Under the pieces are notes generated by a model. It had not been told where the DNA came from, ran no database searches, and saw nothing but the letters and a program-made list of their open reading frames with translations. A stretch of 64,000 nt of DNA from Streptomyces tendae (GTDB lineage Bacteria > Actinomycetota > Actinomycetes > Streptomycetales > Streptomycetaceae), in assembly GCF_014650435.1 (NCBI RefSeq), contig NZ_BMUY01000008.1, positions 70,285 to 134,284 on the forward strand. The letters are read 5' to 3'. Made by a program: the position numbers and the translations under genes. Positions 36,064 through 43,952 of this stretch are shown here, piece after piece (the first letter of the stretch is position 1; each line of letters begins with the position of its first letter).

Positions 36064-37605
36064 ATGGACGGTTCGGGTGATCAGGTGGAGGCGGCGTCGC
36101 GGCGGTGGGGTGGTAAGCGGGCTTGGGTGATCGGGGGCGGTGCGGTCGTCGTGGCGTTGGCGGTCGCCGCGGGGATGGTGGTCGCCGCTGGGGGACCGGC
36201 CGGCATCGCCGCGCCGTACGGGTGCGGGACGGGTGGAGTCCACGGCACCGCGTCCACCGACCCCGGGTCGAACCGGCCCGCATCCGACCGGCCCGCGCCG
36301 GACGGCGTCGCCGACTTCGACGGGGATGGGCACCCCGACCTGGCCCTCGGCTCGATGGGGGACGTGCCCGGCGGGTACGGCGGGGGCAGTATCGAGATCG
36401 CCTACGGGGCGGGGGACGGGACCGGGATCGCCCGTTGCCAGTACCTGACGCAGGACGACCCCGGGATACCCGGCGGCAACCGGGACGAGGCGTTCTTCGG
36501 GACCGATGTCGTGGCCCGCGACTTCGACGGGGACGGGTACACCGATCTCGCCGCATCCGTCTTCGACTGGAAGCCCAGCGTGATCATCATGTGGGGGTCC
36601 GAGGGCGGGCTGTCGCGTGGCGTCCGGGTGCCGGGGACGGACGGCAGCCACGTCTCCTGGGCCGACGACCCGATCCTGGACGAGCAGCTCGCCGCCGGTG
36701 ACTTCGACGGGGACGGGCATCCCGACCTGGTCTTCGGGCTCGGCTCCGGCAAGGGCCTGCTCAAGGGGCCGTTCGGGCGGGACGGCGCCCCCGCCGGGAC
36801 GGGCCGCGTCCCCGCTCCGCGCCGTCCCGCCCCGGACGTCGAGGGCGCGAACTACGACGACCTGGTGAGCATCCACGACGCCGACACCGGAGCCGAGGTG
36901 CCCTGGCGGGACCGGACCCGGCCGGTGAGCTACCTGCGCGGCGGCCGGGACGGCTTCACGCAGCCCGAGGACACCCGGCTCCCCGACGCGGGCGAGGGGG
37001 CGATCGGCGACGTGGACGGCGACGGATACGGCGACCTGGTCCTCAGCCCCCGGGGCGGCGACGCCAGCCGCAGCTCGGTGACGGTGGTGTACGGGTCCGC
37101 GGCGGGGCCGGGGGACCGGACGACGACCGTCGACCGCGACACTCCCGGCGTACCCGGCACGGAACCCCAGGACGAGGACGCCGTCTTCACCGGCCTGGAC
37201 ACCGGGGACGTCAACGGCGACGGGTACGCGGACGTGGTGGCCGGGGCTCCCCGGTGGGACGTGTACGGGGAGCCGGGGCCCGAGCAGGTGCTGTTCCTGG
37301 CGGGCGGTCCGGACGGGCTCGGCGGCGAGGGTGCCCGGCTGTTCGACGGGGACGACCTCGGCGCCGCGCCGGGCGGGGACGCCGACTTCGGCGGCGCCGT
37401 GGGCCTCACCGACCTGGACGGCGACGGACGGGCCGACCTCGTGGTGACCGCGCCGGGCAGTGACACGGTCGAGGGCGTCACGTACCTGCTGCCGGGCACC
37501 GCCGGGGGACCGTCCACCACCGGCGTCACCCGGCTGACCGAGGGCACCTTCGACGACACCGAGGGGCTGGACCTGCTGATGGGCGGCGGGGAGATCGCCC
37601 ACTAA
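36064..37605 (+). CDS. FG-GAP repeat (integrin-like) surface protein
   Basis: A 513-residue membrane-anchored protein. After a short cytoplasmic N-terminus comes a single helix (AWVIGGGAVVVALAVAAGMV), then an extracellular beta-propeller built of FG-GAP repeats. I count six calcium-binding loops of DxDGDGxxD type: DFDGDGHPDLALGS, DFDGDGYTDLAAS, DFDGDGHPDLVFG, DVDGDGYGDLVLS, DVNGDGYADVVAG and DLDGDGRADLVVT. The start is taken at ATG 36064, which gives a sensible N-in topology; an upstream in-frame GTG is possible. A role in adhesion or glycan binding outside the cell is inferred. Confidence 0.9.
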   Translation: MDGSGDQVEAASRRWGGKRAWVIGGGAVVVALAVAAGMVVAAGGPAGIAAPYGCGTGGVHGTASTDPGSNRPASDRPAPDGVADFDGDGHPDLALGSMGDVPGGYGGGSIEIAYGAGDGTGIARCQYLTQDDPGIPGGNRDEAFFGTDVVARDFDGDGYTDLAASVFDWKPSVIIMWGSEGGLSRGVRVPGTDGSHVSWADDPILDEQLAAGDFDGDGHPDLVFGLGSGKGLLKGPFGRDGAPAGTGRVPAPRRPAPDVEGANYDDLVSIHDADTGAEVPWRDRTRPVSYLRGGRDGFTQPEDTRLPDAGEGAIGDVDGDGYGDLVLSPRGGDASRSSVTVVYGSAAGPGDRTTTVDRDTPGVPGTEPQDEDAVFTGLDTGDVNGDGYADVVAGAPRWDVYGEPGPEQVLFLAGGPDGLGGEGARLFDGDDLGAAPGGDADFGGAVGLTDLDGDGRADLVVTAPGSDTVEGVTYLLPGTAGGPSTTGVTRLTEGTFDDTEGLDLLMGGGEIAH

Positions 37606-37629
37606 AACCTCATCTGCGCCGGAAGGATG

Positions 37630-38274
37630 TCACTTCCGCCAGAACAGGTGGTGCGTCACTCCGCTCGGGCTGGGCACGACGTCCCGGTGGAACCGGTCGA
37701 GCAGCTCGTCGGGGGACTCCCACAGCCGGGCCCCGGAACCGAGCTCCGTCGGCGCGACCACCACGTGCAGGGTGTCGACGAGGCCGGCGTCGAGGAACTG
37801 CCGGATGACCGTGGCCCCGCCGCCGAGCCGGACGTCCCGGCCCCGCGCCGCCTCCTTCGCCCGGGCGAGCACGGCGGCCGGGTCGCCGTCGACGAAGTGG
37901 AACGTGGTGTCGGAGAGCGTGAACGACGGGCGCGTGTGGTGCGTCATGACGAACACCGGCGTGTGGAACGGGGGCTCGTCGCCCCACCATCCCTGCCACT
38001 CGTGGTCCTGCCAGGGCCCGCGCTGCGGCCCGAACTTGTTGCGGCCCATGATCTCGGCGCCGATGTCGCGGGCGTAGTCCCGGGTGAAGTAGTCGTCCAG
38101 CCCGCGACTGCCTCGCCCGGAGGGGCCGACGGGCGGGTGGTCGGTGGCGAAGGCCCAGGCGAGCAGCTTCCCGGGGTCGGCGTGGCCGAAGGGCCTCTCG
38201 AGGCTCTGGCCCTCGCCGGCGCCGAAGCCGTCGCTCGAGACGGTGAAGTTCTGGACTCGCAGCAACTGGGTCAT
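37630..38274 (-). CDS. dihydrofolate-reductase-family (RibD C-terminal) protein
   Basis: A 214-residue NADPH-binding RibD_C-type reductase. Seen: VQNFTVSSDGFGAGEGQSLE, the active-site region DIGAEIMGRNKFGPQ, TPVFVMTHHTRP, RDVRLGGGATVIRQFLDAGL and DTLHVVVAPTELGSGARLW. The ATG at 38274 has GAAGGAGA 4 nt away. It is a paralogue of the protein at 38791-39411, 35-40 percent similar by eye. The physiological substrate is unknown; some family members confer antibiotic-resistance-like phenotypes. Confidence 0.92.
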   Translation of the reverse strand: MTQLLRVQNFTVSSDGFGAGEGQSLERPFGHADPGKLLAWAFATDHPPVGPSGRGSRGLDDYFTRDYARDIGAEIMGRNKFGPQRGPWQDHEWQGWWGDEPPFHTPVFVMTHHTRPSFTLSDTTFHFVDGDPAAVLARAKEAARGRDVRLGGGATVIRQFLDAGLVDTLHVVVAPTELGSGARLWESPDELLDRFHRDVVPSPSGVTHHLFWRK

Positions 38275-38309
38275 GTGTCTCCTTCTGCTTCGCACTCTCT
38301 GCATCAGTT

Positions 38310-38384
38310 GAGAACAGGAGTCATTCAGGACAGGGGCCATGTAGGACAGGAGCCATGTGGGACAGGAGCCATGTGGGACAGGAA
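38310..38384 (+). repeat. 16-bp tandem repeat, about 4.5 copies
   Basis: Units run (a/g)GGACAGGAGCCATGT: 38327-38342, 38343-38358 and 38359-38374, with a degenerate copy before and a partial one after. Each unit contains AGGAG or AGGGG plus an ATG. Because the unit is 16 bp, the ATGs fall in three different frames, and only the one at 38355 opens the DinB frame. Confidence 0.8.
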
Positions 38385-38786
38385 CTCAGCGAGTTGTGTC
38401 TGGGCGGCCCGATCAAGCACGTCACCTCGACGGAGCGGCAGTGGACCGCCTTCATCGTGGACGGTCCCTCCGCGATGGGCGACTTCACGGCCATGACCGA
38501 GGCCGAGGTCGCCCGGTGGGCCGACGAGTTCAGGATGCTGCCCGGCGAGACGCTGGCCGGCGTGCTGGACGCCTACGCGGAGGCGGCCCGCCGGACCGAG
38601 GAGCTGATCGCCGCCCTCCCCGACCTGGGGGCCACGCAGCCGCTGCCGAAGGCGCCGTGGTTCGAGGCCGACACCGAGTGGTCGGCGTGCCGGGTGCTGG
38701 TGCACATCGTCGCCGAGACCGCTCAGCACGCCGGCCACGCCGACATCATCCGGGAGTCCCTGGACGGGGCCAAGAGCATGGGGTGA
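38355..38786 (+). CDS. DinB/DUF664 protein, N-terminally truncated
   Basis: A 143-residue frame with a clear DinB-like C-terminal two thirds: GGPIKHVTSTERQWTAFIV, FRMLPGETLAGVLDAYAEAA, PWFEADTEWSACRVLVHIVA and ETAQHAGHADIIRESLDGAK, whose histidines are metal ligands. Family members begin with another helix of about 30-40 residues containing the first part of the bundle. Here it is replaced by residues encoded in a 16-bp tandem repeat. The gene is therefore probably 5'-deleted and perhaps inactive. It sits between two RibD_C paralogues. Confidence 0.7.
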   Translation: MWDRSHVGQELSELCLGGPIKHVTSTERQWTAFIVDGPSAMGDFTAMTEAEVARWADEFRMLPGETLAGVLDAYAEAARRTEELIAALPDLGATQPLPKAPWFEADTEWSACRVLVHIVAETAQHAGHADIIRESLDGAKSMG

Positions 38787-38790
38787 CCGG

Positions 38791-39411
38791 TCACTTCACG
38801 AAGCGGTACTTCAGGTGGGTGGCCAGGGGGGTCTCGACGACCCTGACCTGTTCCAGGTCGCGCCGCCGCGCCCCCGGCCCCTCGAAGAGGCGCAGGCCGT
38901 CGCCGAGGAGCGTGGGCACCACGTGGAGCTGGAGTTCGTCGACCAGACCGGCCGCGAGGTACTGCCGCACCGTGTCCGCGCCGCCCCCGATGTCCACGTT
39001 CCGGTCCCCGGCGGCGGCCCTGGCCTGCTCCAGGGCGCTGTGGATGCCGTCGGTGACGAAGGTGAAGGTGGTGCCGCCCTCCTTCACCAGCGTGGGGCGG
39101 GGGCGGTGGGTGAGGACGAAGACCGGGGTGCGGAAGGGCGGGTCGTCACCCCAGAACTCCTCGCCCGTGTCGTACATCATCCGGCCCATGACCACCGCCC
39201 CGGTCGCGTCGAACCACTCCCGCATCAGCTCCGAGTCGCGGTTCTCCTCCCCGCCGGTCATGCCCTGGCGCTCCCGCCAGCTCGCCAGGGTGTGGATCCA
39301 GTCGAAGATCGGCTCGCCGCCGTCGCCGCCCGGGTTGTCGAGGGTGACGTTCGGCCCGGCGACGTAGCCGTCGAGGGTGATGGCCAGGTCCGCGGTGACG
39401 GTCGCGGTCAT
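38791..39411 (-). CDS. dihydrofolate-reductase-family (RibD C-terminal) protein
   Basis: A 206-residue RibD_C reductase, paralogous to 37630-38274. Seen: TADLAITLDGYVAGPNVTLD, ATGAVVMGRMMYDTGEEFWG, TPVFVLTHRPRPTLV, RNVDIGGGADTVRQYLAAGL and DELQLHVVPTLLGDGLRLFE. ATG at 39411 after a GAGGCA tract. Its 3' end nearly abuts the truncated DinB gene. NADPH-dependent reductase of unknown substrate. Confidence 0.92.
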   Translation of the reverse strand: MTATVTADLAITLDGYVAGPNVTLDNPGGDGGEPIFDWIHTLASWRERQGMTGGEENRDSELMREWFDATGAVVMGRMMYDTGEEFWGDDPPFRTPVFVLTHRPRPTLVKEGGTTFTFVTDGIHSALEQARAAAGDRNVDIGGGADTVRQYLAAGLVDELQLHVVPTLLGDGLRLFEGPGARRRDLEQVRVVETPLATHLKYRFVK

Positions 39412-39497
39412 GAGGGGTGCCTCCTCGGGTGGGGTGTACTGCCTTCACCCTTGCGTCGATCGGGCACCGCCGCTTTCGACACCCCGGGGAGCTGATT

Positions 39498-39950
39498 TCA
39501 GGGCACCGTCTCGCCCCGCACCAGCGGACGGCACACCGGCTGGATGTCCTCGGGCAGTTCGTCCGGGCGGCACCAGCGGGCCTCCAGGATCTCGGACGGG
39601 TCCAGGCGCAGCTCGCCGCCCAGGAGCCGGGCCTCGTACGCCACCTCCAGGCGGGTGCGCAGGCCGCTGTTCAGCATGACCAGCCGCCCCGCCTCCACCT
39701 CGAGGCCGGTCTCCTCCCTGACCTCCCGGACGACGGTCTGCCGGAAGTCCTCGCCCTTGTGCGCGAAGCCGCTCGGCAGCCCCCACTGGCGGCCCGGCGC
39801 CCACATCCGGTGCTTCAGCATCAGGACCCGACCCGCGTCGTCCCGCACGACGCCGGTCACGCCGACCACGAACTTGGCGTTCACCAGCCACATCAGGCGG
39901 CTCTGGACGGGGCGCAGCAGGCGCCAGAGGCGGGTCAGGAGTCGTCTCAC
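39498..39950 (-). CDS. NUDIX hydrolase
   Basis: A 150-residue Nudix hydrolase with a complete Nudix box: Gly in SGFAHKGE, then the helix TVVREVREETGLEV (REUxEExGU) near residue 72. The basic N-terminus (RRLLTRLWRLLRPVQSRLMW) may associate with membrane. GTG start at 39950, 7 nt after TACCGT, again the leaderless pattern. It hydrolyses nucleoside-diphosphate derivatives; the substrate is not predictable. Confidence 0.92.
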   Translation of the reverse strand: MRRLLTRLWRLLRPVQSRLMWLVNAKFVVGVTGVVRDDAGRVLMLKHRMWAPGRQWGLPSGFAHKGEDFRQTVVREVREETGLEVEAGRLVMLNSGLRTRLEVAYEARLLGGELRLDPSEILEARWCRPDELPEDIQPVCRPLVRGETVP

Positions 39951-40145
39951 CCGGTGGACGGTACCTCCTGGCCGGGCGGCCGGGGCAGGCGGTTCCGGCT
40001 CGCCGGGCGGACGTGCGTTGACAGCCGTACCTCCCGGCCCCGACAGTTGCGTAAAAGTGCTACGTGCCTGACAGAGTCCATTACTCTGGACCGTGCAGTG
40101 CAGCACGATGAACGACATTCACCCGCACACCGTCCCGGAGCCCCC

Positions 40146-41132
40146 GTGAGTACCCCAAGCGCCACCCCCGGCACCTCGTCCCCGGCCGCCGCCGCGCCCG
40201 CCGTCGGTCACGCGTCCGTGCCGGAGGGTGCGGATGGTGCGCCGGGCGATGCTCCAGGTGGGCGGTTCGGCGCCCTCGGCCCGGTGGGCCTGGTCCTCGC
40301 AGGCGGCGTCTCCGTGCAGTTCGGTGCCGCGCTGGCGGTGAGCCTGATGCCGCGGGCCGGGGCGCTCGGCGTGGTGACCCTGCGGCTGGCCGTGGCCGCC
40401 GTCGTCATGCTCCTGGTCTGCCGGCCCCGGCTGCGCGGCCACTCCCGGGCCGACTGGGGCACGGTCGTCGTCTTCGGCATCGCCATGGCCGGCATGAACG
40501 GCCTCTTCTACCAGGCCGTCGACCGCATCCCGCTCGGCCCCGCCGTCACCCTGGAGGTGCTCGGCCCGCTCGCCCTGTCCGTCTTCGCCTCCCGCCGCGC
40601 GGTCAACCTGGTCTGGGCCGCGCTCGCCCTGGCCGGCGTCTTCCTGCTGGGCGGCGGCGGCTTCGACGGCCTCGACCCGGCCGGTGCCGCCTTCGCCCTG
40701 GCGGCGGGCGCCATGTGGGCGGCGTACATCGTCTTCAGCGCCCGCACCGGACGCCGCTTCCCGCAGGCCGACGGGCTGGCGATGGCGATGGCGGTCGGGG
40801 CGCTGCTGTTCCTGCCGCTCGGCATCGTCGAGTCGGGGACGAAGCTGATCGACCCGCTGACGCTCGCGCTGGGCGCCGGGGTCGCCCTGCTCTCCTCCGT
40901 CCTGCCCTACACCCTCGAACTCCTCGCCCTGCGCCGCCTGCCCGCGCCGACCTTCGCCATCCTCATGAGCCTGGAGCCCGCCATCGCCGCGGCGGCCGGT
41001 TTCCTCATCCTCGACCAGGCCCTGTCCGCCACCCAGTCCGCCGCCATCGCGCTGGTCATCGCGGCGAGCATGGGCGCGGTACGGACCCAGGTGGGGCGCC
41101 GGCGTCCTAAGGCGCTCCCCGAGTCGCCGTGA
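40146..41132 (+). CDS. EamA/RhtA-type exporter
   Basis: A 328-residue drug/metabolite transporter with an Ala/Pro-rich cytoplasmic tail of 40 residues and ten helices in two EamA repeats (GALGVVTLRLAVAAVVMLLV, FGIAMAGMNGLFYQAVDRI, AAGAMWAAYIVFSARTGRRF, LLSSVLPYTLELLALRRLPA, FAILMSLEPAIAAAAGFLIL). It resembles RhtA, the threonine/homoserine exporter. GTG at 40146 after CCGGAG. Probable amino-acid or metabolite efflux. Confidence 0.92.
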   Translation: MSTPSATPGTSSPAAAAPAVGHASVPEGADGAPGDAPGGRFGALGPVGLVLAGGVSVQFGAALAVSLMPRAGALGVVTLRLAVAAVVMLLVCRPRLRGHSRADWGTVVVFGIAMAGMNGLFYQAVDRIPLGPAVTLEVLGPLALSVFASRRAVNLVWAALALAGVFLLGGGGFDGLDPAGAAFALAAGAMWAAYIVFSARTGRRFPQADGLAMAMAVGALLFLPLGIVESGTKLIDPLTLALGAGVALLSSVLPYTLELLALRRLPAPTFAILMSLEPAIAAAAGFLILDQALSATQSAAIALVIAASMGAVRTQVGRRRPKALPESP

Positions 41133-41225
41133 CCGCCCGGTGACGGCCCCGGCGCGCCGGACCGCCACCCGCACCGCATAGGCTGCGTACCTGGTCAGCT
41201 CATCGGGATCATGGGGAGGGAACCG

Positions 41226-43025
41226 ATGAATCACCCGGCCGAGGTCTTCCAGCCCTTGCAGGACGACGATCCGCGCACGGTGGCCGGTTACCGGCTCGCG
41301 GCCCGGCTCGGCGCGGGTGGCATGGGACGGGTCTACCTGTCGCACACCCGAGGCGGCCGTCCCGTGGCGATCAAGGTCGTACGGTCGGAACTGGCCGACG
41401 ACCCGACCTTCCGGCGGCGTTTCGGCCGGGAGATCAAGGCCGCCCGCAGGGTGAAGGGCGCCTACACCGCCGAACTGATCGACGCCGACCCGGACGGCAC
41501 CCCGCCCTGGCTGGCCACCCTGTACGTGCCCGGGCCCGCCCTCTCGGAAGCCGTCGCCCGCAACGGGCCGCTGCCGGTGCCCGCGGTGCTGTGGCTGATG
41601 GCGGGCGTCGCCGAGGCGCTGCAGGCCATCCACGGCGCGGGGATCGTGCACCGGGACCTCAAACCGGCGAACGTACTGCTGGCCGCGGACGGTCCGCGCG
41701 TCATCGACTTCGGCATCTCGCTCGCCGCCGACAGCACCGCGCACACCGCCACGGGCACCACCATCGGCACGCCCCAGTACATGGCCCCGGAACAGGCGTC
41801 CGGGAGCGACGTCACGGCGGCCACCGACGTCTTCTCGCTCGGGCAGACGGCCGCCTTCGCCGCGCTGGGCAAGCCTCTGTACGGCGACGGACCGGCCGCC
41901 ACCGTGCTGTACCGGATCGTCCACTCCGAGCCCGACCTGTCCGGGCTGCCGGAGCGCCTGCGCGGCCTGCTCGGCCGGTGCCTGGCCGCCGGCTCCGAGG
42001 AGCGGGCCACCCCCGCGGAGATCGTCGAGTGGTGCCGCCGGGAACTGGGCCGGGACGGCGGGGAGGCGGCCGGCCCTGCCGTGTGGCGGGAGATCGCCGG
42101 GCCGCCGGTGGCGGTGCCGCCGCCGGTCGCGGCCACCGGACCGGCGACCGCCGCGGCTCCGGTCGCGGCCCCGGGCCCGACCGCGGTGCACACGGCGCCG
42201 TGGACCGCCCCGCAGGGGGCCGTCCCACAGGGGACCGTTCCGGTGCCCTGGCCGGGCGGCGCCCCCGCGCCCTGGCCGGGCGCCGTCGGACCGGGAGGGC
42301 CGACCGTGCCGCGGCGGCCGGACGGGCCGGAGGAGCGCAGGCGCCGCAGGAGACGCGCCGTCCTGATCTCGGCCGCCGCCGTCGTCGCGTGCGGTCTGCT
42401 GATCGCGGCGGGCTCGGCACTCCTGGACGCGGCCGGGCGGAACCTCGACCGGGCCCGGGACGCGGTCGCATCGGCGGCGGCGTCCGAGTCCGCGTCGGCG
42501 TCCGGTACGCCCCGTCCGGTGGCGGAGGGGTCGGCGGCGGCCGACGAGGCCGCGTCGTCGGCCGGTGCGGGGCCCGCCTCGTCGGACGGACCGTCGGACG
42601 AACGATCCGGCGGGTCCGACGGCTCGGTATTCGGGACGACATCGCCGCCGGCCCAGGTGATCCACGGAGCGTCGGTGGACGCCGACAGTTCACTGAGCCT
42701 CACCGACGGGACCAGGCGCGACGACCGCAAGGGCGACATCCGCTTCGACTGCAAGGACGTCGGCTGCGCGCTGGACAGCGACACCAGCGTCTTCACCCTG
42801 ATGTACGGAGACCCGGGCGCCGGCTACGAGGAGTGCGCCCTGATGACCGAGAGCCAGAAGAGCCACCGTCTCTACCTGGCGGCAGCGGCGGCCGGTTCGG
42901 AGATCTGCGTCAGGCACCAAAACGGGGACATCGCGCTGCTCGTCGTCCAGACCAAGTCGACCGCGATGCCCGACCTCGCCTTCCTCGACGCGGACGTCAC
43001 GGTCTGGCGGGCCGAGAAGGACTGA
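41226..43025 (+). CDS. membrane serine/threonine protein kinase
   Basis: A 599-residue Hanks-type kinase. Residues 20-280 are the kinase: LGAGGMGRVYLSHT (P-loop), VAIKVV (Lys), GIVHRDLKPANVLLAADG (catalytic loop), DFGISLAAD (Mg2+), GTPQYMAPEQ and ATDVFSLGQTAAF. A Pro/Ala-rich juxtamembrane region follows, then one helix (AVLISAAAVVACGLLIAAGS, about residues 378-397), and an extracellular part of 190 residues (Ser/Gly/Ala-rich, then FDCKDVGCALDSDTSVFTLM and ICVRHQNGDIALLVVQTKS). The cysteines suggest a compact sensor domain, not PASTA. The ATG at 41226 follows GGGGAGGG. Confidence 0.95.
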   Translation: MNHPAEVFQPLQDDDPRTVAGYRLAARLGAGGMGRVYLSHTRGGRPVAIKVVRSELADDPTFRRRFGREIKAARRVKGAYTAELIDADPDGTPPWLATLYVPGPALSEAVARNGPLPVPAVLWLMAGVAEALQAIHGAGIVHRDLKPANVLLAADGPRVIDFGISLAADSTAHTATGTTIGTPQYMAPEQASGSDVTAATDVFSLGQTAAFAALGKPLYGDGPAATVLYRIVHSEPDLSGLPERLRGLLGRCLAAGSEERATPAEIVEWCRRELGRDGGEAAGPAVWREIAGPPVAVPPPVAATGPATAAAPVAAPGPTAVHTAPWTAPQGAVPQGTVPVPWPGGAPAPWPGAVGPGGPTVPRRPDGPEERRRRRRRAVLISAAAVVACGLLIAAGSALLDAAGRNLDRARDAVASAAASESASASGTPRPVAEGSAAADEAASSAGAGPASSDGPSDERSGGSDGSVFGTTSPPAQVIHGASVDADSSLSLTDGTRRDDRKGDIRFDCKDVGCALDSDTSVFTLMYGDPGAGYEECALMTESQKSHRLYLAAAAAGSEICVRHQNGDIALLVVQTKSTAMPDLAFLDADVTVWRAEKD

Positions 43026-43065
43026 GGCGTCACGCGCCGGCCGGCCCTCGAGAGGGCGTCGCGAA

Positions 43066-43087
43066 AATCATGCAAGCGTGCTTGATT
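43066..43087. promoter_or_regulatory. palindromic operator candidate of the Atu-like operon
   Basis: A 22-bp imperfect dyad pairs 9 of 11 positions; its half AATCATGCAAG meets CGTGCTTGATT. It contains CAAGC-GT-GCTTG, a perfect sub-dyad. A TTAATA tract follows directly, so it probably overlaps the promoter of the TIGR03084 gene at 43158. The TetR protein encoded at 52711 is the obvious binder. Confidence 0.55.
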
Positions 43088-43157
43088 GTTAATACCGGCC
43101 CTGCCATGCTCCTCCCCACACCGCCCCGCACATCGCCGTGCCCGAGGGGAGCGCCCC

Positions 43158-43952
43158 GTGTCCGACCCGACGCCCGTGATCGACGACCTGCGCGAGGAGA
43201 GCGAGGAACTCGACGCGCTGGTGGCCAAGTTGAGCCCCGAGGAGTGGCGGCTGGCCACCCCGGCGCCCGGCTGGACGATCGCCCACCAGATCGCGCACCT
43301 GAACTGGACCGACCGGGCCGCCCTGGTCGCCCTCACCGACGAGGACGGGTTCAAGGGGCTGGTCGAACAGGCCCTCGCCGCACCCGACCGGTACGTCGAC
43401 GACGGCGCCGAGGAGGGGGCGACGCAGGACCCCGCCGTGCTGCTGTCCGCCTGGCGGCACGACCGCACCGCCCTCGACGAGGCACTGCGCGCCGCCGCAC
43501 CCGGTGCACGCTTCCCCTGGTACGGACCGCCCATGGCCACCGCCTCCATGGCCACCGCCCGCCTGATGGAGACCTGGGCCCACGGCCTCGACGTCGCGGC
43601 GACCCTCGGCGTGTCCCGCCCGCCCACCGACCGCCTGCGCCACGTCGCCCGCATCGGCGTCCGCGCCCGGGACTTCGCCTACGCCGCCCACGGACTCACC
43701 CCGCCCGCCGAGCCCTTCCGCGTCGAACTCACCGGCCCCGGCGGCGACCTGTGGACGTACGGCCCCGAGGACGCCCCGCAGCGGGTGACCGGCCCCGCGC
43801 TCGACTTCTGCCTCCTCGCCACCCAGCGTGCCCACCGCACCGACCTCGCCCTCACCGCCGAGGGCCCGGACGCCGACCGCTGGCTGGACATCGCCCAGGC
43901 ATTCGCCGGACCGCCGGGAGCCGGCCGCCCGGCGCCGGGGGAGACCCGGTGA
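43158..43952 (+). CDS. TIGR03084-type metal-binding protein (maleylpyruvate-isomerase fold)
   Basis: A 264-residue protein of the DinB/maleylpyruvate isomerase N-terminal fold, TIGR03084 group. It begins VIDDLREESEELDALVAKLS and has the metal ligands in WTIAHQIAHLNWTDRAAL (His) and METWAHGLDVAATLG (His). The C-terminal domain ends CLLATQRAHRTDLALTAEG. In actinobacteria the fold often uses mycothiol. GTG at 43158 after GAGGGGAGC. It is the first gene of the catabolic operon and overlaps the AtuA-like gene by 4 nt. Its exact reaction is not known. Confidence 0.9.
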   Translation: MSDPTPVIDDLREESEELDALVAKLSPEEWRLATPAPGWTIAHQIAHLNWTDRAALVALTDEDGFKGLVEQALAAPDRYVDDGAEEGATQDPAVLLSAWRHDRTALDEALRAAAPGARFPWYGPPMATASMATARLMETWAHGLDVAATLGVSRPPTDRLRHVARIGVRARDFAYAAHGLTPPAEPFRVELTGPGGDLWTYGPEDAPQRVTGPALDFCLLATQRAHRTDLALTAEGPDADRWLDIAQAFAGPPGAGRPAPGETR

